Shown here: positions 38,197 through 47,203 of the stretch, one piece after another
Layout of the letters: each line of letters starts with the position of its first letter
How positions within the stretch are numbered: the first letter of the stretch is position 1
From: Christensenella sp. UBA4247
Lineage (GTDB): Bacteria; Bacillota; Clostridia; Christensenellales; CAG-1252
Reading direction: 5' to 3'
Assembly (NCBI GenBank): GCA_002395405.1
Contig: DGWX01000073.1
Span: forward strand, 1 to 50,693
DNA: 50,693 nt
Position numbers and translations under genes: made by a program
Notes under the pieces: generated by a model
Database searches by the model: none
Seen by the model: the letters and a program-made list of their open reading frames with translations, nothing else
Told to the model about the DNA's origin: nothing

Positions 38197-39681
38197 ATGG
38201 CTCGTTTTTACGATGAACCTTCGAGAACTTTCGGCGAATACCTGCTCGTTCCGGGCTACTCTTCTTCGGACTGTACGCCCGATAAAGTCAGCCTCGTAAC
38301 GCCTCTTGTTAAATATAAAAAAGGAGAGGAAAGCGCGATCCGCCTCAATATTCCGATGATCTCCGCGATCATGCAGTCGGTTTCGGACGATAAACTCGCG
38401 ATCGCGCTTGCGAAAGAGGGCGGAATGAGCTTTATTTTCGGATCGCAGAGCGTGGAAAGTCAGGCGGAAATGGTTCGAAAAGTCAAGGCGTATAAAAAGG
38501 GATTTATCGTTTCGGATTCCAATTTGAAGCCCTCTTCGACCTTACAAGACGTTCTCGCGCTCAAAGAGAAGACCGGACACAGCACGATGGCCGTTACGGA
38601 CGACGGAACGGCGTTCGGCAAACTTCTCGGTATCGTGGCGAGCCGCGATTACAGGATCAACCACACGCCGCAGGACGAGAAGGTGGAAAAGTTTATGACT
38701 CCCTTGGAAAAACTCGTTACCGCCGACGAGGATACGACGCTTTCGCAGGCGAACGATATCATTTGGGAGAACAAGATCAATACGCTGCCTCTCGTGGATA
38801 AAAAAGGAAATCTCAAATTTCTCGTGTTTCGAAAAGATTACGATTCGCATAAAGAGAACGCGAACGAACTTTTGGATCATAATAAGAGCTATATGGTCGG
38901 CGCGGGTATCAACACGCGCGATTACGAAACGCGCGTTCCTGCTCTCGTGGAGGCGGGCGCGGACTGCTTGTGTATCGATTCTTCCGAAGGCTATTCGGAT
39001 TGGCAAAAAAACACGATCTCCTTTATCCGCGAAAAGTACGGAGACAGCGTAAAAGTCGGCGCGGGCAACGTGGTCAGCGCGGAAGGGTTCCGCTTCCTTG
39101 CCGAATGCGGCGCGGACTTTGTTAAAGTCGGTATCGGCGGCGGATCGATCTGTATTACGCGCGAAACCAAAGGCATCGGACGCGGTCAGGCAACGGCGGT
39201 CATCGAGGTTGCCGCGGCGCGTGACGAATATTATAAAGAAACGGGTATCTACGTTCCCATCTGCTCGGACGGCGGCATCGTACACGATTATCACGTTACG
39301 CTTGCGCTTGCAATGGGCGCGGACTTCGTTATGCTCGGCAGGTATTTCTCCCGTTTTGACGAAAGCCCCACCCAGATCGTTAAGATCAACGGGCAGTATA
39401 TGAAAGAGTATTGGGGAGAAGGCAGCGCGAGAGCGAGAAATTGGCAGCGCTACGATCTCGGCGGAAAAAGCGGCTTAACGTTTGAAGAAGGCGTGGATAG
39501 CTACGTTCCGTACGCCGGAAAATTGAAAGACGGCGTGGCGGTAACGACGGCTAAGATCAAAAGCACGATGTGTAACTGCGGCGCTCTTACCATTCCCGAA
39601 TTGCAGGAAAAGGCGAATTTGACGCTTGTATCCTCCACGAGTATCGTGGAAGGCGGCGCGCACGACGTCGTTCGAAAGTAA
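38197..39681 (+). CDS. guaB: IMP dehydrogenase, Tritrichomonas-type
   Basis: A 494-residue NAD enzyme that oxidises IMP to XMP, the committed step to GMP. A TIM-barrel is split by two CBS-like repeats (about 100-215). The catalytic loop reads VGIGGGSICITRETKGIGRG with Cys319, and the flap holds RNWQRYDLGG with Arg418-Tyr419. These numbers equal those known for the Tritrichomonas foetus enzyme, and the WGEGSARARNWQRY form is that of the divergent clade rather than the usual bacterial GuaB (GPGSICTTR). ATG 38197 follows AAGGAG. The C-terminus MCNCGALTIPELQ and VEGGAHDV supports the same clade. Confidence 0.95.
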   Translation: MARFYDEPSRTFGEYLLVPGYSSSDCTPDKVSLVTPLVKYKKGEESAIRLNIPMISAIMQSVSDDKLAIALAKEGGMSFIFGSQSVESQAEMVRKVKAYKKGFIVSDSNLKPSSTLQDVLALKEKTGHSTMAVTDDGTAFGKLLGIVASRDYRINHTPQDEKVEKFMTPLEKLVTADEDTTLSQANDIIWENKINTLPLVDKKGNLKFLVFRKDYDSHKENANELLDHNKSYMVGAGINTRDYETRVPALVEAGADCLCIDSSEGYSDWQKNTISFIREKYGDSVKVGAGNVVSAEGFRFLAECGADFVKVGIGGGSICITRETKGIGRGQATAVIEVAAARDEYYKETGIYVPICSDGGIVHDYHVTLALAMGADFVMLGRYFSRFDESPTQIVKINGQYMKEYWGEGSARARNWQRYDLGGKSGLTFEEGVDSYVPYAGKLKDGVAVTTAKIKSTMCNCGALTIPELQEKANLTLVSSTSIVEGGAHDVVRK

Positions 39682-39701
39682 AACCGACGCGTTTATAAAA
39701 T

Positions 39702-39733
39702 AATACGAACGAAACGACCGTTCGTATTTTTTT
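39702..39733 (+). terminator. Terminator after IMP dehydrogenase
   Basis: AATACGAACG, loop AAACGAC and CGTTCGTATT give a 10-bp stem followed by T8. Confidence 0.85.
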
Positions 39734-39815
39734 TGTTCCGAAGGCAAAAAAATATAAGTTTTACGGCTAAATCGCGGGTTTCCCTCCTTTTTCCTCAAAT
39801 TGGCAAATCGGGAGG

Positions 39816-39844
39816 TTGATTTGACGGACAGGGAATGTTATAAT
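39816..39844 (+). promoter_or_regulatory. Sigma-A promoter of the large lipoprotein gene
   Basis: TTGATT (39816-39821) and TATAAT (39839-39844) are 17 bp apart, about 57 bp before the start codon. Confidence 0.65.
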
Positions 39845-39900
39845 AAGTTTACACTCTTTGTTTTGATCGATCCGACGTTCGGCGAAAAGATGAGGTTACT

Positions 39901-42900
39901 ATGAAAGGAATAAAACGATTATGTTTGATTATGGTTGCGCTTTTTTCTGCGCTTATCGGGCTTTCCGCCTGCGCTCTTTTCGGTAAATCGGGCGGCAAAA
40001 TCAAGCTCGAAGCCGATATGATCCGAGGCGTCGAAGAAGCCGACAGATACGTTTATTCGGGCAAGCCCATAACTTTCCCAGAAAGCTCTTTTACGATCGT
40101 GGCGGACGGACGGGTCGTTTCAACGGATTATTTTGATTTTGCGTACGAAGATAACGTAAACGTCGGCATTGCAACGATCATCGTGACCGCAAAGGAAAAC
40201 AATCCTTCCGTTAAGGGGAGCGCGAAAATCCATTTTCATATCGTTTCCGACCCGATAGCCTCTTTCGAAGGAACGTCTCTTTCGGAATTGAACGCGCTTC
40301 TTGTCGATCCGAACGTTCAATCCGTTTGCGTTTGGAATGCGATCGAAGTTAAAGAAAACGAACGGTTGCTCGTTCCGGCGGATAAAACTTTGTATCTCGA
40401 TAAAGGGTATCCGCTTACCGTGTACGGCGAACTTATCAATCACGGCGTCGTTATTGCCGCTCCCGCGCATCTTTCTACGGGCGAGGAAAGGGAAACGTAT
40501 ATTTTGAATAAAGGAAGTATCGTAAGCGACGGTGTGTTTACGGTCAAAAAAGGCGCCGTTCTCAATCATTTCGGCAATATCGAAAGCGAGAATCCGATCG
40601 AAATCGAAGGCGTTTGCTTTCTCTTGGATGACGTTTCCGATTGCGTTTCCTCTTCCGGCGAGGGCGTCTTGTACGTCCGCGCGCCTCTTCAAGCCGAGGA
40701 TGTTTCCGTTTCGGAAGAAGGGCGTACTTGCCTAAAAGGCGGCAAGAGTTACGCGCCCTCCGTTTCGCTTAAAGGCGTTCATAAACAAACCTTTTCGACC
40801 GTATATGAGAATAACGAGGGTGCGGGCGAAGCGTTGGTTACGATAAAGGCGGACGAAAGAAACCCTCTTTATTACGGCGAGATCACCGTGCCTTTTACGA
40901 TTTATAAAGGTAGCGCGGACGCGAAGGATTTCGAGGAATTGATCTCTCTTTCCGAAAGCGGGAATTTCGCGTCGTATTCGATGCGGACTCTGGCCGTTCC
41001 TTCGGGTCGGGACTTTCTTTTGAAAGAAGACGAAACGCTTTCGATCGACGGTTCTCTTTCCGTCGGCTCGCATTTTGCAAACCGCGGGCGGATCGCCTGC
41101 CGCGCATTTACGATCGAAAAAACGGGGTTGTTTTCAAACGAAGGATCTCTTTCGATCGGAGACGGAAAAGCGGAGATAGAGGGCGAGTTGCAGTGCGGAA
41201 AGACGGCGGAACTTGTCGCAAGAAGCCTGTTTTCTCTTTCCGAAAGCGGCTTATTGAGGGCGGAGGGAACGCTCGCTTTTTCGTTTCCCGCCTATTTGTA
41301 CGGATCGGTCTTCGTTCAAGAAGGTGCCGACGTTTCGTTTGAAGGGGAAGCGCGCGTCGGCGCTTCTTTTGTAAACGAAGGGAAAACCTCCTTTTTGCAG
41401 TCGGTTATTTTTCGGGAAGGCGCAGACGTTCGAAATCTAAAGAGCGGCGATATTCTTTTCTCCGATTACGCTCTTTTTTACGAAATCAACCTGACGAACG
41501 AAGGGCGAATCGGAAATGAAGGAGATATGATTTGCCGTTCGCTGGGAAAATTTTCGAACAAAACGGGCGTGTTTAACAACGAGAAAGGTTGGATTTGGAC
41601 GTTTGATCCACTTGAAAACGTTACGGAAAACGTTACGATCCGCAAGTATTTAACGGACGAATCCGTTTCGTTTTTGCCCGAATATTCCGAAGTTTTATAC
41701 GATAAATCGCAGAAAAAACCGAGCTTTACCATCGATGGGGATATTATTGACCCTATGGAATATTCCACAAGTTTCAAATATCTTGATCGAGAGGATACGA
41801 AAAACGATTTTTCCAAAGTCGGAACGATCGAAATGACCGTTCGAATTAGAACGGATCGATCGCGCTATGCGGGTTCGATTTCCTTTACATATCGAGTTCT
41901 TCATGCGGAAAAGGACGTATCCGATTCGTACGCTCTTCTCTCCGCTTTGTCGGATGAGGGGTGGGGTTTGGTTCGACTGCAAAACGATCTTACTCTCCCG
42001 AGCGGAAAGAGTGCCGACGTTCAAAAAACGACTCGATTGGATTTGAACGGATATCAATTGCGAATCGACGGTAAGCTCTATAATTACGGTGAGATGCTTT
42101 CCGAACGGACTCTTCCCGATCCGTTTATTCCTTCGGAGGGCGACGCCTCGCTACTCGTCGATTCGAGCGGAAGCCTTGTAAACGCAGGTTCGATCGAATC
42201 GAACGGTCTCATCCTCGTTCGAGGGAAGGGCGTATTCCGCGCGAACGCGACGATTCGCGATATGACGGGGAATGTACGTAACGAAGGATTGATCTATACG
42301 AGCTCTCCGATCGTTTTTTCGGGAAGCGGCAAAGCTTTCGTCAGGGAAAACATCCATTCGATCGCATCAATCTTTTCTCTTTCCGAAGAATCTTACACGG
42401 GATATGAACTTACGCCTACGGTCGAATGCACTTATGAAGGCGAAAGTGTGGATCTATCTCGCTTCGATTTCTCCTTTTCCGAGTGCGTAGATCCGGGGCG
42501 TGGGGTCGTTTCGGTCAGCGTAACGGACGATTTCGACGAGAATTTTTACGGGAGCGCAACTCTTTTCTTTACCATCAATCGCGGGCGTATCGTCGTTTCG
42601 AACGCGGATGCTTTGACAGAGGCCGCGAAAAACGATAAATGGAGCGAGATCGCTCTCGGCTCTGCTTTTCAAGTGGACGAAGCGGTCGCGTTTTCAAGCG
42701 ATCAAACGTTCGATCTCGGACTGTTTGATTTAACGTTCGGAAAGAACGGAAAAATCATATTGGGTAAAGATTGCCGCATCGTTCTTTCCGCCGGCGACAA
42801 GGCGCGCCTCTTAAAATACGTTTACGCGGCGGACGAGATTACTTTGACGGCGGATATAAACGAGCTTGTTCAATTCAATTTCGCTTCGTACGATCTTCCT

Positions 42901-43581
42901 TCGTTTGCGGGAGAACGGTATCTTTCGACCCTAATTCATATGAACGGTTGTTCCTTCCTTTACGGAGTTGAGGTTTATAATGCGTTGATCGAAAATTTTG
43001 AGTTTACATTCGAAAATTCCTCCGAAGTCGAGAGCGCATTCGGGAGCGAGAACAGCGGAGCATACGGTTTTGAGTATCAAGTTTGCTCGGAAGAAACGTT
43101 CGTTACGATGAGAAACGTTACCGTTTACGGCGCAAGGCAGAAAGGAGGCTACGGAACGGCGCAAAGCGTTCGCCTGACCGCAGAAAACTGCGTTTTCAAA
43201 GCGAGCGTGAACGGAAACGGAGCGGCGGCGTATAAAAACGACGCGATCCGAATGAGCGTGGAAGGCGAATTTACGAATTGTACTTTCTCGGGGAACGCGG
43301 CGTTTTATGCGCGAACGGGCGAATTTTTGTTCCGAAATTGCCGGTTTGATTCTACCGGTTATTACGTCGCGAACAGCAATCCTTACGTCAGTGCCGTTAC
43401 CTTGAATTACGGCGGGAAATGGGGATTCGACGTTCGCTTTATCGATTCGATACTAAGAAGCTTTGACGGAAACGGGATCGAAGTTGTCAATAAAAATAAT
43501 GCGGTTTCCGTCTCGATCGACGAGGCGACGGCGGCTCAAATCTTCTGCCCGGAAGAAAAAGCGAAAGTTTCGGGACTTTGA
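39901..43581 (+). CDS. Giant modular lipoprotein with Ig-like and beta-helix modules
   Basis: A 1226-residue secreted lipoprotein: signal MKGIKRLCLIMVALFSALIGLSAC, lipobox LSAC. An Ig-like module with Y-G-x-x-x-x-P at its start and (N/D)xxYxGxxxFxI at its end occurs about four times (residues about 51-113, 283-336, 600-668 and 830-896), similar to MBG/YDG-type bacterial modules. Between them lie repeated short strands of the form SLVNAGSIESNGLILVRGKG that suggest right-handed beta-helix segments, rich in NEG and NxG turns. The last 250 residues also look like a beta-helix (GCSFLYGVEV, NVTVYGARQ, NCTFSGNAAF, NCRFDSTGYY). No catalytic motif is recognised; adhesion or glycan binding is a guess. 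Monocistronic. Confidence 0.8.
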   Translation: MKGIKRLCLIMVALFSALIGLSACALFGKSGGKIKLEADMIRGVEEADRYVYSGKPITFPESSFTIVADGRVVSTDYFDFAYEDNVNVGIATIIVTAKENNPSVKGSAKIHFHIVSDPIASFEGTSLSELNALLVDPNVQSVCVWNAIEVKENERLLVPADKTLYLDKGYPLTVYGELINHGVVIAAPAHLSTGEERETYILNKGSIVSDGVFTVKKGAVLNHFGNIESENPIEIEGVCFLLDDVSDCVSSSGEGVLYVRAPLQAEDVSVSEEGRTCLKGGKSYAPSVSLKGVHKQTFSTVYENNEGAGEALVTIKADERNPLYYGEITVPFTIYKGSADAKDFEELISLSESGNFASYSMRTLAVPSGRDFLLKEDETLSIDGSLSVGSHFANRGRIACRAFTIEKTGLFSNEGSLSIGDGKAEIEGELQCGKTAELVARSLFSLSESGLLRAEGTLAFSFPAYLYGSVFVQEGADVSFEGEARVGASFVNEGKTSFLQSVIFREGADVRNLKSGDILFSDYALFYEINLTNEGRIGNEGDMICRSLGKFSNKTGVFNNEKGWIWTFDPLENVTENVTIRKYLTDESVSFLPEYSEVLYDKSQKKPSFTIDGDIIDPMEYSTSFKYLDREDTKNDFSKVGTIEMTVRIRTDRSRYAGSISFTYRVLHAEKDVSDSYALLSALSDEGWGLVRLQNDLTLPSGKSADVQKTTRLDLNGYQLRIDGKLYNYGEMLSERTLPDPFIPSEGDASLLVDSSGSLVNAGSIESNGLILVRGKGVFRANATIRDMTGNVRNEGLIYTSSPIVFSGSGKAFVRENIHSIASIFSLSEESYTGYELTPTVECTYEGESVDLSRFDFSFSECVDPGRGVVSVSVTDDFDENFYGSATLFFTINRGRIVVSNADALTEAAKNDKWSEIALGSAFQVDEAVAFSSDQTFDLGLFDLTFGKNGKIILGKDCRIVLSAGDKARLLKYVYAADEITLTADINELVQFNFASYDLPSFAGERYLSTLIHMNGCSFLYGVEVYNALIENFEFTFENSSEVESAFGSENSGAYGFEYQVCSEETFVTMRNVTVYGARQKGGYGTAQSVRLTAENCVFKASVNGNGAAAYKNDAIRMSVEGEFTNCTFSGNAAFYARTGEFLFRNCRFDSTGYYVANSNPYVSAVTLNYGGKWGFDVRFIDSILRSFDGNGIEVVNKNNAVSVSIDEATAAQIFCPEEKAKVSGL

Positions 43582-43695
43582 TCCGATAGCTTTGCGCCGA
43601 GATTTCTTTCGCTGCGATCCGTCGGACCGCCTGAAAGTCGAAAGTTGGGAATGGGATCGGAAAAGATCGCCCTTTCTTTTATGCTTAAAAAAAGA

Positions 43696-43725
43696 TTGCC
43701 ATTTGCGCGCGTATTAGTTTATAAT
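43696..43725 (+). promoter_or_regulatory. Sigma-A promoter of the LysR gene
   Basis: TTGCCA (43696-43701) and TATAAT (43720-43725) are 18 bp apart, 30 bp before the start codon. Confidence 0.7.
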
Positions 43726-43755
43726 GCTAAAAGCAGATAAAAAGGAGGCGCGAAA

Positions 43756-44658
43756 ATGGTAAAATTGGAATTTTACAGAGTTTTTTACGTCGTTGCCAAA
43801 ACAGGCAACCTCTCTAAGGCGTCCAAAGAGCTTTTTATCTCGCAACCCGCCGTTTCTTACGGGATCAAGCAACTCGAAGAACAGCTCGGCGGTAAGCTTT
43901 TCGTCAGGACCGCAAAGGGAATGGAATTGACCCCCGAAGGCAAAATGATGTTCGAGTACGTTTCGAGAGCGTACGACGAACTGACCGCCGCGGAAAATCG
44001 CTTTTCCGATATGCGCGCCCTCGAAGAGGGAACCGTTAATATCGGCGCGTCGGACACGGTCAGCAAATATTTTATTTTACCCCGCCTCGAAGGCTTTCGG
44101 AAAAAATATCCGAAGATCACGATCAAAATCACCAACCGTACGACGGACGAGATCCTTTCTCTTTTGAAAGACGGAAAGGTGGATATCGGTTTTATCAACT
44201 ATACGGAAGAAAAACCTCTCTCGGGCATTGAAACCATCTCTTGCGCCGAGGTCGAAGAATGCTTCGTTTGCTCGAAAGAAGCGAGTAAGAATTATTCTTC
44301 GCCGCTTTCCGTTTCCGAACTGACGAGTCTCCCTTTGATTTTACTCGAAGAAAAAGCGAGCACGCGCCGCGCTCTCGAGCGCGCGATCGAAGAAGCGGGC
44401 GGTACGCTCGTTCCCTCGTTTGAACTTTGCAGCGTGGATCTCATTGCGGAATGCGTAAAAGCGGGAATGGGCGTTGGCTCCGTTACGAAAGAGTATTTCG
44501 AAAAAGAGATCGAGAGCGGAGAGCTTTGCCTTCTTCCTCTCTCTTTTGCTCTTCCGAAAAGACAGATCGCGATCGCGTCTCTCGAAGGGATGCCGCCTTC
44601 CTTCGCAACGAGGAAGTTAAAAGATTATTTCAAAGATTTCGCGCAAAAACGCGCGTAA
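43756..44658 (+). CDS. LysR-family transcriptional regulator
   Basis: A 300-residue regulator with an N-terminal winged helix (MVKLEFYRVFYVVAKTGNLSKASKELFISQPAVSYGIKQLEEQLG, then LFVRTAKGMELTPEG) and a periplasmic-binding-like effector domain from about residue 90 (VNIGASDTVSKYFILPRLEGFRKKYP, VDIGFINY, VKAGMGVGSVTKEY). LysR proteins usually act on a divergent gene, but the upstream neighbour here is the co-oriented lipoprotein. Downstream are alaS, cysE and cysS, so control of cysteine synthesis (as by CysB or CymR-like LysR proteins) is conceivable, though nothing in the effector domain shows it. Strong AAAGGAGG site. Confidence 0.93.
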   Translation: MVKLEFYRVFYVVAKTGNLSKASKELFISQPAVSYGIKQLEEQLGGKLFVRTAKGMELTPEGKMMFEYVSRAYDELTAAENRFSDMRALEEGTVNIGASDTVSKYFILPRLEGFRKKYPKITIKITNRTTDEILSLLKDGKVDIGFINYTEEKPLSGIETISCAEVEECFVCSKEASKNYSSPLSVSELTSLPLILLEEKASTRRALERAIEEAGGTLVPSFELCSVDLIAECVKAGMGVGSVTKEYFEKEIESGELCLLPLSFALPKRQIAIASLEGMPPSFATRKLKDYFKDFAQKRA

Positions 44659-44679
44659 AAATTAAAGAAGGAAAAAACT

Positions 44680-46464
44680 ATGGATTCAGTTACTTTGCGC
44701 AAACTTTACCTTAACTTTTTCAAAGAGAGAGGACACGCCGTTATCTCCGGCGCCTCTTTGATTCCCGAGAACGATCCGACCGTTCTTTTTACGACGGCGG
44801 GTATGCACCCCCTCGTCCCCTATCTTTCGGGCGAAAAACACCCGCAGGGAAAAAGACTGACGGACGTTCAAAAATGCGTCCGTACGGGCGATATAGACGA
44901 AGTGGGCGACGCGACGCACTGCACCTTCTTCGAAATGCTCGGGAACTGGTCTCTCGGCGATTATTCCAAAAAAGAGGCGATCTCTTGGAGCTATGAGTTT
45001 TTGACCCAAGTTCTTTTGATCGATCCTTCCCGCCTCGCGGTTTCCGTGTTTGCGGGAGACGAAACCGCTCCGCGAGACGACGAAGCGGCTTCCATTTGGG
45101 AAAAATGCGGCATTTCGAAAGATCGGATCTTCTTTTTGCCGAGAAAGAACAACTGGTGGGGTCCTGCGGGACAAACCGGTCCTTGCGGAACGGATACCGA
45201 AATGTTTATCGATACGGGTAAGCCCAAGTGTTCCGAAGATTGCTCTCCCGCTTGCGATTGCGGCAAATACATCGAGATTTGGAACGACGTGTTTATGCAA
45301 TATGACAAGCAGGCGGACGGCTCCTTCCGTCCGCTTGCGCAAAAGAACGTGGATACCGGAATGGGTCTCGAACGCACCCTTACGATCTTGAACGGATATA
45401 AATCGGTGTATGAAACCGATCTTCTTCGCGGTGCGATCGGGAAGCTCGAAGAGCTCGCCGGCAAAAAGTACGGAGAGGATGAAGAAGTTACGAAGGCAAT
45501 GCGCATTATCGCCGATCATATCCGTACGGCAACGATGCTTCTCGGCGATCAAAGGGGCGTGACTCCGTCGAACGTGGATCAGGGTTACGTTCTTCGCCGT
45601 TTGATCCGTCGCGCCGTTCGCTTCGGCCGTTTGATCGGTTTGAAAGAGGGCGCGCTTTCCGAGATCGCTAAACTGTATATTGAACAGTATAAGGACATTT
45701 ATCCCGAGATCGGGGAGAACGCGGAAAAGATCGTTTCCGAACTCGATAAAGAAGTGGAGCGTTTCTCGTCCGTCCTTCAACAGGGATTGAAAGAATTCGA
45801 AAAGGTTGTCGGATATTTACCGGAAAACGTAAAGCGTCTTTCGGGTAAAACCGCATTTAAGCTTTACGATACGTACGGTTTCCCCATCGAAATGACGGTC
45901 GAACTCGCGAAAGAGATCGGTTACGAGGTGGACGTTGAAGGCTATAAGAAGGCGTTCGAAGAGCATCAGCAAAAATCCCACGCCGGCGCCGAGCAGCGTT
46001 TTAAGGGCGGACTGCAAGACAATACCGTCGAAGTTACGAGATTGCATACCGCGACGCACCTTATGAACGCCGCGCTGCGTACAATAGTAGATGAAAACAT
46101 TCGTCAAAAGGGAAGCAACATTACGGCGGAGCGCTTGCGCTTCGACTTTAACCTCGATCGTCCCCTGACGCAGGAGGAGATCCGCAAGATCGAAGAGTAC
46201 GTTAACGGCGCGATCGACGCAAAGGTGGACGTGGTTTGCCGCGAGATGACCGTTCCCGAAGCGAAAGCGATGGGCGCGATCGGCGTGTTTGACAGCAAAT
46301 ACGGCGAGAAAGTCAAGGTGTACAGCATCGGTGATTACAGCACCGAGATATGCGGCGGACCGCACGCGGCGAATACCGGCGAACTCGGCAAATTCCGAAT
46401 CGTGAAAGAGCAAAGCTCTTCGGCGGGCGTCAGAAGGATCAAAGCCGTTTTGGAAAATAAATAA
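44680..46464 (+). CDS. alaS: Alanyl-tRNA synthetase lacking the C-Ala domain
   Basis: A 594-residue class II synthetase. The catalytic and tRNA-recognition parts are complete: LRKLYLNFFKERGHAVI, TTAGMHPLVPYL, RLTDVQKCVRTGDIDEVG, HCTFFEMLGNWS, EIWNDVFMQYD and GMGLERT. The editing domain is present with HTATH (about residue 456-460) and CGGPH (about 558-562) as Zn ligands. It then ends with RIKAVLENK, so the linker helix and C-Ala (DHHA1) domain of the usual 870-880 residue enzyme are missing. The reading frame ends cleanly and cysE follows 16 bases later, so this is a stable short form and not a break. An internal CSEDCSPACDC cluster lies near residue 185. Confidence 0.95.
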   Translation: MDSVTLRKLYLNFFKERGHAVISGASLIPENDPTVLFTTAGMHPLVPYLSGEKHPQGKRLTDVQKCVRTGDIDEVGDATHCTFFEMLGNWSLGDYSKKEAISWSYEFLTQVLLIDPSRLAVSVFAGDETAPRDDEAASIWEKCGISKDRIFFLPRKNNWWGPAGQTGPCGTDTEMFIDTGKPKCSEDCSPACDCGKYIEIWNDVFMQYDKQADGSFRPLAQKNVDTGMGLERTLTILNGYKSVYETDLLRGAIGKLEELAGKKYGEDEEVTKAMRIIADHIRTATMLLGDQRGVTPSNVDQGYVLRRLIRRAVRFGRLIGLKEGALSEIAKLYIEQYKDIYPEIGENAEKIVSELDKEVERFSSVLQQGLKEFEKVVGYLPENVKRLSGKTAFKLYDTYGFPIEMTVELAKEIGYEVDVEGYKKAFEEHQQKSHAGAEQRFKGGLQDNTVEVTRLHTATHLMNAALRTIVDENIRQKGSNITAERLRFDFNLDRPLTQEEIRKIEEYVNGAIDAKVDVVCREMTVPEAKAMGAIGVFDSKYGEKVKVYSIGDYSTEICGGPHAANTGELGKFRIVKEQSSSAGVRRIKAVLENK

Positions 46465-46480
46465 AAATAACGGAGAAACT

Positions 46481-47203
46481 ATGTGCTTTATCGGCAAAAA
46501 AACGCGTGAAGATATCGAAAACGTTCTGGAAAAGGACCCGGCGGCTCGGAGCTTTTGGGAGGTTTATTTTACCTACTCGGGCATAAAAGCCATCCGAATG
46601 TATCGCCGCGCGCATTGGTTTTACGAACACGGGCATAAATTTATCGCGAGAGTCATCTCGCAGCGCGCCAAGAAAAAAACGGGCATCGAGATCCATCCGG
46701 CGGCGAAGATCGGAAGAAGGTTCTTCATCGATCACGGAACGGGCGTCGTAATCGGCGAGACCGCGGAGATCGGAGACGACGTCGTTATTTATCAGGGCGT
46801 AACTCTCGGCGGAAGCGGAAAAGACAAAGGAAAGCGACATCCGACGATCCAAGATCGGGTCATGATCTCTTGCGGCGCGAAAGTTCTCGGACCTTTTACC
46901 GTCGGACACGACAGTAAGATCGGTGCGAACAGCGTCGTTTTGAAAGAAGTACCGCCGCATTCCACCGTTGTGGGCGTTCCCGGAAGGGTAGTCAAGCAAG
47001 GCGACGTTCGCATTGCGGATATGGATCAAATCAAATTGCCCGACCCGATCCTCGAAGAGTTCCGAAGGCTGAACAGGCGCATCGACGAATTGGAAAAGAA
47101 AGCGGGAATCCACGCCTGCAAATACAGTTTATCCGCAGATGAAAACAATATCAGCGTGGATCTCGAAAAAGCCGAAAAAGGCGATATTGACGGAGAAGTA
47201 TGA
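46481..47203 (+). CDS. cysE: Serine O-acetyltransferase
   Basis: A 240-residue left-handed beta-helix transferase that acetylates serine for cysteine synthesis. Seen: hexapeptide repeats from about residue 65 (GIEIHPAAKIGRRFFIDHGTGVVIGETAEIGDDVVIYQGVTLGG), the DHGTGVVIGET catalytic segment, GKDKGKRHPTI, and the C-terminal VPPHSTVVGVPGRVV. The N-terminal part is short, as in the EpsC/CysE form of Gram-positive bacteria. A 40-residue polar tail follows the helix. It overlaps cysS by ATGA; the cysE-cysS pair is also found in Bacillus. Confidence 0.93.
   Translation: MCFIGKKTREDIENVLEKDPAARSFWEVYFTYSGIKAIRMYRRAHWFYEHGHKFIARVISQRAKKKTGIEIHPAAKIGRRFFIDHGTGVVIGETAEIGDDVVIYQGVTLGGSGKDKGKRHPTIQDRVMISCGAKVLGPFTVGHDSKIGANSVVLKEVPPHSTVVGVPGRVVKQGDVRIADMDQIKLPDPILEEFRRLNRRIDELEKKAGIHACKYSLSADENNISVDLEKAEKGDIDGEV

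Noticed and set aside
44659..44679. T-box leader before alaS, and likewise before cysE-cysS
   Set aside because: The gaps before alaS (21 nt) and cysE (16 nt) are far too short and cysS overlaps cysE; no T-box elements are visible.
44686..45780. 364-codon frame on the minus strand within alaS
   Set aside because: Antisense shadow of a certain gene; no motif and no ribosome-binding site.
44680..46464. alaS as a pseudogene or frameshifted gene
   Set aside because: All catalytic and editing motifs are intact, and only 16 bases separate its stop from cysE, leaving no room for a lost C-terminal domain.
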